Shown one piece after another: positions 34,673 to 43,902 of a DNA stretch of 59,119 nucleotides. Within the stretch, counting starts at the first letter, position 1, and the number at the start of each line of letters is the position of its first letter. The position numbers and the translations under genes were made by a program. This DNA comes from an uncultured Geobacteraceae bacterium. GTDB lineage: Bacteria > Desulfobacterota > Desulfuromonadia > Geobacterales > Pseudopelobacteraceae. Below the pieces are notes generated by a model that was not told the origin of the DNA, made no database searches, and saw nothing but the letters and a program-made list of their open reading frames with translations. The stretch is from assembly GCA_903875605.1 (NCBI GenBank), contig CAIQWT010000031.1:1-59119 (forward strand), given 5' to 3'.

Positions 34673-37600
34673 CTAGTATTTTTCAAACGCCTCATCTAAT
34701 TCATCCGCTCCTGCATGTCCAAGTTCAATATTCACTCCGCCGGTTTTTTTACCAATCTTTGCTGCTTTTCCTGTTTTGTGTGGCGCCAAATGTGCGATTG
34801 CATGATTGCTGGAAGCAATTTGTCTTTGAGCGCCATGGTTTGGTGCTGGTAAAGTTCTCTGACTGCCGGAATCGAGTGTGAAGAAAGCAATTGTGGATTT
34901 CAGTTGTTCGGCCTGACCGGAAAGCTCCTCGGTGGTTGATGCCATCTCTTCCGCGGCACTGGCATTTTGTTGTATTACCTGATCAAGTTGCTGTATTGCC
35001 TTGTTGATCTGTTCGGCACCGGTATCCTGCTCTTTACTTGAAGCCGCTATTTCCTGTACGAGCTCAGCCGTTCGCTGGATATCGGGCAGCATCTTACTAA
35101 GCATTTCACCCGCCTGCTCGGCAACGGCAACACTGCTGGTGGAGAGCTTACTGATTTCGCCAGCGGCCGATTGGCTTCGCTCGGCCAGCTTTCTAACTTC
35201 GGATGCAACAACCGCAAAACCTTTACCATGTTCGCCAGCACGTGCGGCCTCAATGGCAGCATTTAGTGCCAATAGGTTGGTCTGTCTTGCGATCTCTTCG
35301 ATAATGGAGATCTTTGTTGCTATTTCTTTCATTGCTGCAACTGTTTCAATAACCGCCTTACCACCCTCTTTGGCATCGATTGCCGATTTTACAGCGATCT
35401 TCTCCGTCTGAATGGCGTTATCGGTATTTTGTCGGATACTGGAGGCCATCTGCTCCATGCTTGAGGACACTTCTTCTGCAGACGCAGCCTGCTCGGTAGC
35501 TCCCTGACTCATCTGCTGAGCGGTAGCTGACATCTCCTGACCACCTGAGGCAACGTTATCTGCAGCCGATTGTACATCCAAGACGATTTCTTTCAGCTTG
35601 GCCACCATGGCGGCCAGGGATTCCATCAGTTCATCGTTATCGCTACGTTTTTTCAATTCCACCATCAAGTTTCCCTGAGATACTTTTTTGGCGTTAGCAG
35701 TGATGCCGTTAGTGGCTTCAACAAGATTATTGAGGTTGTTCTTGATTTGGTTGTATTGGCCCTTATATACATCGGTGATTGTTGGCGGCATATCACCTTT
35801 GGATATACGATCTACATAATTTGCCGTTACCATAAGCGGGTTGACGATGTTGGTAACCGTAGCGTTAACTCCCTTAACAAGTTGATTCCAACCTCCGACA
35901 AAAAGATCAGCATTAGCCCGCTTGTCAAGTTCACCATCAGCAGCGCCAATGATTAGAATGTCGGTTTGGGCCAACAGATCATTCATCATCTTGACCATGT
36001 TATTAAGATTGCTCATGATGACGTTGTATTCACCTTTGTATTCATCGCTGATAGTCGGAGGAATTATGCCCTTTGCAACTTTATCAACATAGTCTGCGGT
36101 GACTCGTAGCGGGTTGACAATATTAACGACTGTATCGTTGACACCGCTTACCAGCTGTTTCCAACCACCTACGAAGAGGTCGGCATTGGCACGTTTGTTA
36201 AGTTCACCGTCAGCCGCGCCCCTGATGAGTATGTCTGTCTGGGCCAGCAGATCGTTCATCATTTTGACCATGTTGTTCAGATTGCCTTTGATAATGTTGT
36301 ATTCACCTTTGTATTCGTCGGTGATAGTCGGGGGAATTATACCCTTCGCAACTTTATCAACATAGTCAGCGGTAACTCGAAGCGGGTTTACGATGTTAAC
36401 GACTGTATCGTTGACGCCGCTTACCAGCTGTTTCCAGCCACCGACGAAGAGGTCTGCATTGGCACGTTTATTAAGTTCACCGTCAGCCGCGCCCCTAATG
36501 AGTATGTCTGTCTGGGCCAGCAGATCGTTCATCATTTTGACCATGTTGTTCAGATTGCCTTTGATAACGTTGTATTCACCTTTGTATTCGTCGGTGATAG
36601 TCGGGGGAATTATACCCTTTGCAACTTTATCAACATAGTCAGCAGTAACTCGAAGCGGGTTGACAATGTTAACGACTGTATTGTTAACGCCGCTTACCAG
36701 CTGTTTCCAGCCACCGACGAAGAGGTCTGCATTAGCTCGTTTGTCAAGTTCACCATCAGCTGCGCCCTTGATGAGTATGTCTGTCTGAGCCAGGAGGTCG
36801 CTCATCATTTGAACCATGTTGTTGAGGTTGTTTTTTATTTCATTAAAATCGCCGTTATAGCTGTCAGAGATGAGCGGTGGAATATCACCCTTTGAAATTC
36901 GATCAACGTATTCTGCCGCCACGTTCAGCGGGCCAATAACCGAGTCGAGACAGTCATTTACACCCTGGACGATATTTTTAAAGTCGCCTTGGTGCTTTGT
37001 TGCATCAGCTCGTGTGGCAAGTTTGCCGTCTACTGCAGCTTTTGATAGCATTTTCGCATCAAGCACAAGGGCGTTGACCGCATCAATGGCCTGGTTGAGG
37101 TTGTTCTTGATTTCGTTAAAATCGCCGTTGTAGGAATCAGAAATCCTGGGCGGGATGTCTCCTTTGCTTATGCGATCAACATATTCGGCTGCTACATTCA
37201 GCGGGCCGATAACGGAGTCAAGGCAGTTGTTTACACCCTGAACTATGTTTTTGAAATCACCTTGGTGCTTGGATGCGTCTGCACGGGTGGCAAGCTTACC
37301 TTCTACAGCTGCTACTGAAAGCATTTGGGCATCAGCAACGAGTGCAGATACTGCGTCGATGCAAACGTTCAGATTGTTTTGTATCTCATTGAAGTCGCCG
37401 TTGTAACTGTCGGTGATTTTTGGTGGAACATCGCCTTTTGATATACGGTCTACGTATTCGGCGGCCACATTAAGTGGGCCGATAACAGCATCAAGGGTGT
37501 CGTTAACACCTACAACAATCTTCTGGAAATCGCCCTGGTGTCTGGAAGCATCAGCCCGTGTAGCAAGTTTCCCGGCTATCGCAGCGTCTGAGAGCATCCC

Positions 37601-38410
37601 GGCGTCCTTGATTAACATCTGAATTGCATCGACCATCTTTTTCATAGCCATCATGACACTGTCTTCTCGAATGCCTTTTGAGTCTATTTCAACAGAACAA
37701 TTGCCTGAGCCGACTTTCACCGCAATATCGGCAACCTCTGACGGGTCGCCACCCAACTGGGCCAAGATGATTTTGGAGATGAAAAAACCGAGAAGAACCG
37801 CTAATAGAGCACCGATGATTGCGAGGATAGTCACAACTCTAGATGCAGACTTTGCCAACTCGGTATTACCGTCGGAAGTTGCCTTGGCCTGTTTCAATTT
37901 CGAATCCTCAAGCTTGTCAAGCAACTCTTGCTCGTGCAATGCAGCCTTTTTGCCTTCACCCCTGAGGATGGCCATGGCTTCAGCATCCTTGTCGGCGAAC
38001 GCAAGCGGTACGATGCGATCGATTATCTGCCCGTAGACTTCACGGCTCTTCTTGAATTCTTCAAACAGCTTACGCCCTTCATCTGTCAGGATTGTTTTTT
38101 CAAAAGCAGCCGCACGCTCGTTATTTTCAGTACGCAGTTTCTTTATGGTATCCAGAGCCGACTGTTTATCAGCAGCTATATTCGTTTCCACAAGATCACG
38201 CAGATTAATGCGTATTCGCTGAAATCCGGTGGAAACATTACCGAGGTCACCTAATGGTAAGGTAATTTTTTCATATAGCCTGGTGTCAGCATCATCGATC
38301 ATATGGATCTTTGAAACGCCAAACCATCCGATTATCCCTGCTACGATTGCGACCATAATAAAACCGGTCATGAGTTTTGCTCTCAGTTTCATGTTGTTAA
38401 GCCATTGCAT
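34673..38410 (-). CDS. Methyl-accepting chemotaxis protein with a poly-HAMP array
   Basis: The start is the ATG at 38410, with AAAGGAGAA before it; the product is 1245 residues. It has TM1 (about 14-33), a periplasmic four-helix-bundle sensor domain (about 35-190), and TM2 (about 192-214). A HAMP-like linker and then an array (about 265-905) of seven near-repeats of 91 residues follow. Three repeats are of the GKLATRAD...YVDRISKGD kind and four of the GELDKRAN...YVDKVAKG kind; each holds two HAMP-like halves. The kinase-control hairpin follows (about 930-1190), with [21 protein letters not shown] at the tip. No NWxxF methyl-enzyme tether ends the protein. cheW lies immediately upstream (its stop is 41 bases away). 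It signals through CheW to a CheA encoded elsewhere. Confidence 0.9.
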   Translation of the reverse strand: MQWLNNMKLRAKLMTGFIMVAIVAGIIGWFGVSKIHMIDDADTRLYEKITLPLGDLGNVSTGFQRIRINLRDLVETNIAADKQSALDTIKKLRTENNERAAAFEKTILTDEGRKLFEEFKKSREVYGQIIDRIVPLAFADKDAEAMAILRGEGKKAALHEQELLDKLEDSKLKQAKATSDGNTELAKSASRVVTILAIIGALLAVLLGFFISKIILAQLGGDPSEVADIAVKVGSGNCSVEIDSKGIREDSVMMAMKKMVDAIQMLIKDAGMLSDAAIAGKLATRADASRHQGDFQKIVVGVNDTLDAVIGPLNVAAEYVDRISKGDVPPKITDSYNGDFNEIQNNLNVCIDAVSALVADAQMLSVAAVEGKLATRADASKHQGDFKNIVQGVNNCLDSVIGPLNVAAEYVDRISKGDIPPRISDSYNGDFNEIKNNLNQAIDAVNALVLDAKMLSKAAVDGKLATRADATKHQGDFKNIVQGVNDCLDSVIGPLNVAAEYVDRISKGDIPPLISDSYNGDFNEIKNNLNNMVQMMSDLLAQTDILIKGAADGELDKRANADLFVGGWKQLVSGVNNTVVNIVNPLRVTADYVDKVAKGIIPPTITDEYKGEYNVIKGNLNNMVKMMNDLLAQTDILIRGAADGELNKRANADLFVGGWKQLVSGVNDTVVNIVNPLRVTADYVDKVAKGIIPPTITDEYKGEYNIIKGNLNNMVKMMNDLLAQTDILIRGAADGELNKRANADLFVGGWKQLVSGVNDTVVNIVNPLRVTADYVDKVAKGIIPPTISDEYKGEYNVIMSNLNNMVKMMNDLLAQTDILIIGAADGELDKRANADLFVGGWNQLVKGVNATVTNIVNPLMVTANYVDRISKGDMPPTITDVYKGQYNQIKNNLNNLVEATNGITANAKKVSQGNLMVELKKRSDNDELMESLAAMVAKLKEIVLDVQSAADNVASGGQEMSATAQQMSQGATEQAASAEEVSSSMEQMASSIRQNTDNAIQTEKIAVKSAIDAKEGGKAVIETVAAMKEIATKISIIEEIARQTNLLALNAAIEAARAGEHGKGFAVVASEVRKLAERSQSAAGEISKLSTSSVAVAEQAGEMLSKMLPDIQRTAELVQEIAASSKEQDTGAEQINKAIQQLDQVIQQNASAAEEMASTTEELSGQAEQLKSTIAFFTLDSGSQRTLPAPNHGAQRQIASSNHAIAHLAPHKTGKAAKIGKKTGGVNIELGHAGADELDEAFEKY
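35695..37618 (-). repeat. Seven tandem 273-bp repeats encoding HAMP pairs
   Basis: Recurrent segments are exactly 273 bases apart where measured (for example CAGATCGTTCATCAT at 36248 and 36521). Units in about 36030-36850 are almost identical in DNA sequence, while the three promoter-proximal units differ more. This indicates recent duplication or gene conversion in the distal units. Confidence 0.85.
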
Positions 38411-38450
38411 AATGAATTCTCCTTTAAATGAAGTCTGTAAGTTGAAATCT

Positions 38451-38924
38451 CTATTTACCCTGCACCTCAGCCAACTCCGCGCCTGAAAAAACTTTGTCAA
38501 TATCGAGGATCATGACAAAACGTTCGTTATGCTTACCCATCCCCCTCAAAAAATCAGTCTTTAGATGCGTGCCGATATGCGGTGCCGATTCGATCTGGGA
38601 TGGCTCCATCTCAATTACCTCCTGAACGCTGTCGGCTAGCGCCCCAAGGACAATGTTCTCCCCCTCCATGTCGACCTCAACCACGATGATACAGGTGTTA
38701 ACGGTTTGCTCCGTCTCCCGCATTCCGAATTTCATATGCAGATCGATAACCGGTACTACACAGCCGCGTAAGTTGATAACTCCACGCATAAAAGCAGGTA
38801 CCTGCGGCACTTTTGTTATACTTGGCATCTCCAGGATCTCTCGTACCCTGGCAACGTCCACGGCAAACACCTCCTCATTCAGCACAAAAGTCAGATACTG
38901 GGTTGCTTCCAAATCTTCAGCCAT
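38451..38924 (-). CDS. cheW: CheW chemotaxis coupling protein
   Basis: The 157-residue CheW bridges chemoreceptors and CheA. Family motifs are [42 protein letters not shown] (with the conserved NLRG), and [22 protein letters not shown] precedes the ATG. It is first in a two-gene unit with the poly-HAMP receptor. About 40 bases separate it from a predicted start point of a sigma-54-like promoter, and three phased palindromes lie upstream of that. Confidence 0.93.
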   Translation of the reverse strand: MAEDLEATQYLTFVLNEEVFAVDVARVREILEMPSITKVPQVPAFMRGVINLRGCVVPVIDLHMKFGMRETEQTVNTCIIVVEVDMEGENIVLGALADSVQEVIEMEPSQIESAPHIGTHLKTDFLRGMGKHNERFVMILDIDKVFSGAELAEVQGK

Positions 38925-38973
38925 AGAACCTCCTCGCCTACACTTTTGTAATAAACGGATTTCCGGAATCTAT

Positions 38974-38989
38974 TACATCAAGCGTGCCA
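38974..38989 (-). promoter_or_regulatory. Sigma-54-like promoter of cheW-mcp
   Basis: On the minus strand TGGCACG-N4-ATGTA; the -24 element is perfect while the -12 element has GT in place of GC. The spacing to the cheW start is right for a short leader. The -12 mismatch lowers confidence. Confidence 0.5.
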
Positions 38990-39067
38990 CTGAGTGAAAG
39001 TGTGAGATAAAGCGTTGTTTTATAGTAGGTTGCAGCTGTATGAGTAGGGTTGTTTGAGCGGAAATGG

Positions 39068-39124
39068 TGTAAGGCATTACGACCATATATGTAATATGTT
39101 ACGGCTAACATGTAATATATTACA
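39068..39124. promoter_or_regulatory. Three phased TGTAA-N4-TTACA palindromes upstream of cheW
   Basis: TGTAAGGCATTACG (39068-39081), TGTAATATGTTACG (39090-39103) and TGTAATATATTACA (39111-39124) start 22 and 21 bases apart, two helical turns, so all three present the same DNA face. They lie about 80-135 bases upstream of the cheW -24 element, the usual position for an enhancer-binding protein. Confidence 0.75.
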
Positions 39125-39185
39125 GTTGTAATGTGGTGTATTGGGTAGTTAGGTCAGTCGGTTGGAGTTCCAGAAATCAATGTAT

Positions 39186-40685
39186 TTAATGAACTACGTT
39201 GTCATTCTCGCCGTTTTCCTTCAGGTGACGATATATTGTAGGACGACTGACTCCAAGGAGCCGGGCAGCATGAGTTATGTTGCCTTTGCTCATACGGCAA
39301 CCGCTGCAAATAACAATTGGAATGTCGGGTGATATTTCCCGCAGGAGGCGAAAAGTTTGGGCACCATCTATTTCTGGCATAATCAAATCCAACAGTATTA
39401 AATCAATTGCGCTGCTCTTTGTCCGATATATTTCGAGGCCTTCGCTGCCGTTTTCCGCTGTGATTATAGAATAGCCCATTGCTTTTAAAAGGGCGGAACC
39501 AATAATCCGCAGTCCTTCTTCATCATCAATAAGCAAAATGGTCCCGCTTGCTTTAGCAGTATGAGCCAGATCAACAACTGGAGCACATTCAACAATGTTA
39601 GCAGATGCGGGTAATGGAAAGTAAGCTTTGAACGTTGTGCCATCACCCGGACTGCTAGACAGCTGAAGTGACCCGCCATGTGCTTTAATAATGCCGAGTA
39701 CAGCTGACATACCCAGGCCCCGACCGGTCAACTTAGTGGTGTAAAAAGGTTCAAATATCCGCTGCTGTGTTTGGGCATCCATTCCACAGCCGTTGTCTGT
39801 AATAGTTAAACATGCGTAGTCACCAGCATTTATAGCCGTAACTACAGATTCTATGTCGATTTGATCAGAGGAAAACGACATCTTTTGGAGAGTGATTTTA
39901 ACGATTCCATTCGCATTGCCAATGGCCTCGGCGGCGTTGATAAGCAGATTCATAATTACTTGCTGAACTTGAGCGCTGTCCCCGATAATTTCCGGCACGT
40001 CATATTTAAGATCCCGTTCGATACTGATATTTTTCTTCATTGCTGACTGGAGCATTTTTACTGTTTCATCAACCAGCATCCACAGGTTTATTCTAGTATG
40101 AACAAAGGAGTCTCTACCCGCATAGGCCAGCATCTGTCGGCATATATCGGCTGCCCGTAATGCAGAATTTTCAATTTGTTTTATGTGTGTTTTGTTACCA
40201 TTGCCCGAGTCAATGTCATCATTGATGATGTAACAATAGCCAAGAATAATGTTCAAAATGTTATTAAAATCGTGGGCAATGCCGCCTGCCAGAACTCCGA
40301 GGCTCTCAAGTTTCTGAGTCTGCTGGAATTTAGCTTCAAGTTTTGCCTTGGCCTCCTCAACGAGCTTACGTTCAGTAATATCAAGCCAGAATCCGATCAT
40401 CTCAGAGGAATTACCAGTGACATCAAATAAAAGCTGAATTTCATCATGCATCCAGCGATATGTCCCATCTTTGTGGCGGAATCTGTACTCGTTTACATGT
40501 CGATTCAATTCAGTGACATCTGCAATATCAGCAAAGACCCTCTCCGCATCATCGGGGTGGATATTCTTTGCCCAGAAGGTGGAATCTGCAATGAATTCGA
40601 CCGGTAGATAGCCAAGCACTTGCTGCACATTTTCTGACACGAATGTTGCGCCGTAATCTCCAGAAACAGTGCATGTGTAAATCAC
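39186..40685 (-). CDS. Rearranged PAS-kinase-receiver protein with Fis-type HTH tail
   Basis: The open frame of 499 codons starts at a GTG with no ribosome binding site. It encodes a PAS domain (about 1-115; FVSENVQQVLGYLPVEF and FRHKDGTYRWMHDE), HisKA with LAGGIAHDFNNILNIILGY, HATPase (LLINAAEAIG, ITDNGCGMD, GRGLGMSAV), and a receiver domain (ILLIDDEEG, phospho-acceptor Asp in LILLDLIMPEIDG). The receiver stops after PIVICSGC and passes directly into GNITHAARLLGVSRPTIYRH, the Fis-type helix-turn-helix of NtrC-class activators. The receiver thus lacks its last strand, conserved Lys and helix, and the AAA+ domain expected before such an HTH is absent. The N-terminus also looks cut. It may be a decayed gene or a new fusion. 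Confidence 0.75.
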   Translation of the reverse strand: MIYTCTVSGDYGATFVSENVQQVLGYLPVEFIADSTFWAKNIHPDDAERVFADIADVTELNRHVNEYRFRHKDGTYRWMHDEIQLLFDVTGNSSEMIGFWLDITERKLVEEAKAKLEAKFQQTQKLESLGVLAGGIAHDFNNILNIILGYCYIINDDIDSGNGNKTHIKQIENSALRAADICRQMLAYAGRDSFVHTRINLWMLVDETVKMLQSAMKKNISIERDLKYDVPEIIGDSAQVQQVIMNLLINAAEAIGNANGIVKITLQKMSFSSDQIDIESVVTAINAGDYACLTITDNGCGMDAQTQQRIFEPFYTTKLTGRGLGMSAVLGIIKAHGGSLQLSSSPGDGTTFKAYFPLPASANIVECAPVVDLAHTAKASGTILLIDDEEGLRIIGSALLKAMGYSIITAENGSEGLEIYRTKSSAIDLILLDLIMPEIDGAQTFRLLREISPDIPIVICSGCRMSKGNITHAARLLGVSRPTIYRHLKENGENDNVVH

Positions 40686-40801
40686 CGCCGGGGTATTCCG
40701 GCTCTAACGGTTCGTTTGGCTTCCGCGTACGGAGGTTTTAGTGAGATATAGATAGTCAGTAGGAGAGTGAGCAAACAAAAAAATAGGATTTTTTTTGTCA
40801 T
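40682..40801 (-). pseudogene. N-terminal remnant of a sensor kinase gene
   Basis: From the ATG at 40801 (GGGAA six bases before) this 39-codon frame encodes a signal peptide (KKILFFCLLTLLLTIY) and then AEAKRTVRAGIP, which looks like the first strand of an SBP_bac_3-type periplasmic sensor domain. It then ends at a TGA that overlaps the GTG of the kinase frame (GTGA). The adjoining sequence, in the next frame, reads PAVIYTC, the usual entry to this kind of PAS domain. The simplest reading is a deletion of the periplasmic domain that also shifted frame. Translational coupling through the GTGA overlap is possible. Confidence 0.6.
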
Positions 40802-40874
40802 TGTAGTTCCCATGTTCATTAAAAATATGATGGGTCTGTTGACCTTGCTGAGTGGGAAAAATAGTAACTGTAAC

Positions 40875-40893
40875 ACGCAAGTTACATACCAAA
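40875..40893 (-). promoter_or_regulatory. Sigma-54-type promoter of the kinase gene
   Basis: On the minus strand TTGGTATGTAACTTGCGT has GG (40890-40889) and GC (40878-40877) separated by ten bases and a perfect TTGC. The -24 box (TGGTAT) is weaker than TGGCAC. An imperfect TGTAAC...GTTACA palindrome with a longer spacer (40869-40886) overlaps it. Confidence 0.5.
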
Positions 40894-40980
40894 GAGAACC
40901 GGATATCATGATACGATGGTAACGGGCTATATTTAGAAGGGTTTTTGGTCTTTGTTGTCAGGGAGATAAAATCGATGTGG

Positions 40981-41016
40981 TGTAACATGTTACAGTGCCA
41001 TCTGTAATATGTTACA
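40981..41016. promoter_or_regulatory. Two phased TGTAA-N4-TTACA palindromes upstream of the kinase
   Basis: TGTAACATGTTACA (40981-40994) and TGTAATATGTTACA (41003-41016), both perfect in the half-sites, start 22 bases apart. They lie about 90-125 bases upstream of the kinase -24 element, the same geometry as the cluster before cheW. Confidence 0.75.
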
Positions 41017-41051
41017 GCTTATTTGTGCCTCATGCGCTTTTCAACAACTCG

Positions 41052-41120
41052 ACCGCCTAATTTGTCAAACACAAGAGTGACAACATAAATTGGCAATAGA
41101 GTGACAACATTTATTGTCCT
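41052..41120 (-). mobile_element. Solo IS21-like terminal repeats (remnant)
   Basis: AGAGTGACAACAT occurs at 41074-41086 and 41098-41110, 24 bases apart, within A/T-rich spacers containing TTTGTCAA and TTTATTGTC. On the other strand this reads as repeated TGTTGTCACTCT followed by TTGACAAATTAGGCGG, which resembles the multiple terminal repeats at IS21-family ends as I remember them. No transposase gene or second end is in the window. Confidence 0.45.
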
Positions 41121-41172
41121 TTCACAAGCCGATTCACAGTCAAAAAAAGACTAAAGGACTATTTTTATCCTA

Positions 41173-41201
41173 TTGACAAAGAGCTGATTGGCTGATAAAA
41201 G
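41173..41201 (+). promoter_or_regulatory. Sigma-70-type promoter of the peroxiredoxin
   Basis: TTGACA (41173-41178) with ATAAAA/TAAAAG at about 41195-41201 (16-17 base spacer) lies about 40 bases ahead of the start codon. Confidence 0.5.
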
Positions 41202-41243
41202 AATAAACATAGCTTTCAATTTAATTTTAAGGAGAACCAACCC

Positions 41244-41840
41244 ATGTGTCTAACAACTCTAGTAACGCAGCCAGCCCCCGACTTTACCGCCAATGCGGTA
41301 ATGGCTGACAATAGTTTCGGTAGCATCACCCTTTCTGCTCTTAAAGGCAAATACGTTGTACTCTTTTTCTACCCACTGGACTTCACTTTTGTATGCCCAT
41401 CTGAAATTCTTGCATTCAATAAAAAAGTTGCTGAGTTCAAAGAAAAAAATTGCGAACTTATTGGCGTGTCTGTTGATTCACGCTTCTCGCACCTTGCCTG
41501 GAAAAAAACTGCCATTGAAGATGGAGGCATCGGCGCCATACAGTATCCGCTTGTTGAAGACCTAAATAAAGAAATTACAAAATCATACGGCATCCTTTTT
41601 GGCGGTTCAGTTGCGCTGCGCGGTCTTTTTCTGATCGACACTAAAGGCATCGTGCGCCATTCAGTCATCAACGACCTGCCGCTTGGTCGCAATGTTGACG
41701 AAGCTCTCCGCATGGTTGATGCACTGCAATTTGTCGAAACTCACGGAGAAGTCTGCCCAGCCAACTGGAAGCAGGGTGATGAAGCGATGAAGCCAACGGC
41801 GGAAGGTGTTGCCTCGTATCTGGCCAAACACTCAAAATAA
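41244..41840 (+). CDS. Typical 2-Cys peroxiredoxin (AhpC/TSA family)
   Basis: The 198-residue enzyme reduces hydrogen peroxide and organic peroxides. The peroxidatic Cys is in FYPLDFTFVCPSEI (about Cys50) and the resolving Cys in GEVCPANW (about 172). The GG(x)G-like GGIGAIQYPLVEDL and the YF-type C-terminal motif region (SYLAKH) follow; the classic YF is not clearly present, which suggests a robust enzyme. TTTAAGGAGAACC is the ribosome binding site. The electron donor would be thioredoxin. It lies alone between the rearranged kinase region and leuA. Confidence 0.92.
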   Translation: MCLTTLVTQPAPDFTANAVMADNSFGSITLSALKGKYVVLFFYPLDFTFVCPSEILAFNKKVAEFKEKNCELIGVSVDSRFSHLAWKKTAIEDGGIGAIQYPLVEDLNKEITKSYGILFGGSVALRGLFLIDTKGIVRHSVINDLPLGRNVDEALRMVDALQFVETHGEVCPANWKQGDEAMKPTAEGVASYLAKHSK

Positions 41841-41897
41841 AAATAAATCTGAAAACCTCTTGACTTTAAGAGGTCATATTTCTACTATGCCGCAAAT

Positions 41898-42140
41898 TGT
41901 AAAGGCAATGAAGAGGAGTAGTAGCCATTTACATGCTTTTCAGAGAGCCGGTGGTTGGTGCGAACCGGTAAGCATTGTGGTGAACTCGCCTTGGAGCCGC
42001 TCTGGTGACAGGTAGCGTTAGTCAGGGTCGTGAGCCTGCGTTAAAGGTGTATCAAAGGCCTGGTAGTACTCAGGTGAATTGGGTGGTACCGCGGAAGGTT
42101 TCAAAACCTCTGCCCCAAATTTTGGGGTAGAGGTTTTTTT
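41898..42140 (+). promoter_or_regulatory. T-box leader controlling leuA
   Basis: The leader shows a Stem I region with the AGAGAG bulge and a hairpin (CCGGTGGTTGGTGCGAACCGG, 41949-41969, split by its loop). A specifier loop follows with CTC at 41985-41987 (GTGAACTCGCC), a leucine codon. The T-box sequence lies near 42075-42093 (AATTGGGTGGTACCGCGG), whose UGGU would pair with the ACCA end of tRNA(Leu). A terminator follows (AACCTCTGCCCC with GGGGTAGAGGTT, then a T-run ending at 42140). Uncharged tRNA(Leu) should stabilise the antiterminator and turn leuA on. Confidence 0.92.
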
Positions 42141-42209
42141 ATGTTCAGTTTGTTGAAATGTATATGTTAAAAAGCAAGTAATCTCAGGATATTGAAAGGA
42201 GTGGACACA

Positions 42210-43763
42210 ATGGGAAAAGCCGCTAAAAAAGATGACAGGAAGATAATCAGAATTTTTGACACGACGCTGAGGGATGGTGAGCAGGCCCCTGGCAACAGTA
42301 TGAACATTGAGGAAAAGCTGCGCATTGCCCGGCAACTACAGAAACTCAATGTCGATGTCATCGAAGCCGGTTTTCCGATTGCATCCGAGGGTGATTTTGA
42401 GGCTGTCAAAAAAATTGCACAGACGATCAAAGGCCCTGAAATCGCCGGGTTGTGCCGTTCCAGTGAGAAAGATATCGATCGTGCCTGGGATGCTCTGAAA
42501 TACGCCGGTGAGAAAGGTCGCATTCATACATTCATCGCAACCTCTGACATCCATATGAAATACAAACTGCAGATGGAGCCGGCTAAGGTTCTTGCTTCGG
42601 CAGTTAAGGCCGTCAAGCGCGCCGCTTCATACACTGCTAATGTTGAGTTTTCCTGTGAGGATGCCGTTCGCACCCGTTTGCCATTTCTTGCTGAAGTTGT
42701 CGAGGCCGTTATTGCAGCTGGCGCAACAACTGTCAATATTCCGGATACAGTCGGCTATACAATCCCTTTTGAATATTTCAATATCATAAAATACCTCAAA
42801 GACAATGTGCCTAATATCGATAAGGCGATCATCTCTGTGCACTGTCATAACGATCTGGGGCTGTCGGTAGCGAACTCTATAGCGGCCATACAGGCCGGCG
42901 CGGGCCAGGTAGAGTGTACGATCAATGGCATTGGTGAGCGGGCGGGAAACTGTTCACTGGAAGAGTTTGTCATGATTCTAAAAACCCGTGGTGATATTCT
43001 CCCATTTGCAACCAATGTTGTAACTGAACAGCTAACACCTTCCAGTCGTTTACTGACTGCCGTTACCGGTATTGCCGTGCAGCCTAATAAATCGATCGTC
43101 GGTGCAAACGCTTTTGCACATGAAGCAGGCATCCACCAACACGGAATGCTGATGGAAAAAACCACATACGAAATAATGACTCCCGAATCAGTCGGTCTTC
43201 TGGCAAGTGCCCTGGTTCTTGGCAAACATTCCGGCCGTCATGCTTTCAAAAAGCGCCTTGAAGAGTTGGGACACGACCTTGATGATGTAAAACTCAATCG
43301 TGCCTTTGATCGCTTCAAGGATTTGGCCGATCTGAAAAAAGAGGTTTTTGATGAAGATTTGGACGCAATTGTCACTGATGAGGCCAGAGAAGAAGATCAC
43401 TACAAACTGGACCATGTTACTGTTACCTGCGGTTCTTTTGCTGTTGCAACAGCAACCGTTCAGATGGAAATAAACGGTGTTACAGTTCGAACAGCAGAGC
43501 TGGGAGACGGTCCGGTAGACTCTACGTTCAAGGCGATTAAAAAGTTGACCAAGTCAAAGTCCAAGCTGACGCAGTATAACGTCGGCTCCATTACTGGTGG
43601 TACAGACGCGCAGGGTGAAGTGACCGTGCGGGTAACCGAAGGGAGTCATAGCGTTGTTGGGAAGGGGGCCTCAACCGATATTATTGTTGCCTCGGCGAAA
43701 GCATATATCCATGCTCTCAACCGGTTGAATAATAAACAAAAACGGTTGATTGAAGCGGTATGA
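42210..43763 (+). CDS. leuA: 2-Isopropylmalate synthase
   Basis: LeuA condenses acetyl-CoA with 2-oxoisovalerate, the first committed step of leucine synthesis. FDTTLRDGEQAPG carries the catalytic Arg/Asp, SVHCHNDLGLSVAN gives the metal-binding His pair, and NGIGERAGNCSLEE follows; these fit LeuA rather than citramalate synthase. The C-terminal 120 residues form the leucine-feedback regulatory domain. The ATG at 42210 has AAAGGAG eight bases before it (517 residues); an upstream TTG at 42192 is less likely. Regulation is by the T-box just upstream. No other leu genes follow. Confidence 0.94.
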   Translation: MGKAAKKDDRKIIRIFDTTLRDGEQAPGNSMNIEEKLRIARQLQKLNVDVIEAGFPIASEGDFEAVKKIAQTIKGPEIAGLCRSSEKDIDRAWDALKYAGEKGRIHTFIATSDIHMKYKLQMEPAKVLASAVKAVKRAASYTANVEFSCEDAVRTRLPFLAEVVEAVIAAGATTVNIPDTVGYTIPFEYFNIIKYLKDNVPNIDKAIISVHCHNDLGLSVANSIAAIQAGAGQVECTINGIGERAGNCSLEEFVMILKTRGDILPFATNVVTEQLTPSSRLLTAVTGIAVQPNKSIVGANAFAHEAGIHQHGMLMEKTTYEIMTPESVGLLASALVLGKHSGRHAFKKRLEELGHDLDDVKLNRAFDRFKDLADLKKEVFDEDLDAIVTDEAREEDHYKLDHVTVTCGSFAVATATVQMEINGVTVRTAELGDGPVDSTFKAIKKLTKSKSKLTQYNVGSITGGTDAQGEVTVRVTEGSHSVVGKGASTDIIVASAKAYIHALNRLNNKQKRLIEAV

Positions 43764-43844
43764 TTACTTTGCATTAAATTCTGGATGTACCGTAATGCAC
43801 ATCAAAAACCATTTTATAAAAAATCAGGGGCTAAAAAAACAGGC

Positions 43845-43873
43845 TTGACATACTGTTATAAAAAAATATATAC
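43845..43873 (+). promoter_or_regulatory. Sigma-70-type promoter of the cytochrome locus
   Basis: TTGACA (43845-43850) and TATATA (43867-43872) with a 16-base spacer precede the riboswitch by about 30 bases. No other promoter of similar quality lies between here and the first gene. Confidence 0.65.
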
Positions 43874-43902
43874 ACGTAATATAGTACAGAAACAAACCAC
43901 AC

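Noticed and set aside
35695-37618. Regular repeats considered as a CRISPR array
   Set aside because: The period is 273 bases and the repeats translate as HAMP units in a long receptor gene.
40802-41243. A gene in the 442-base gap before the peroxiredoxin
   Set aside because: Short frames here have no ribosome binding site. The gap is explained by the kinase promoter, its palindromes, the IS-like repeats and the peroxiredoxin promoter.
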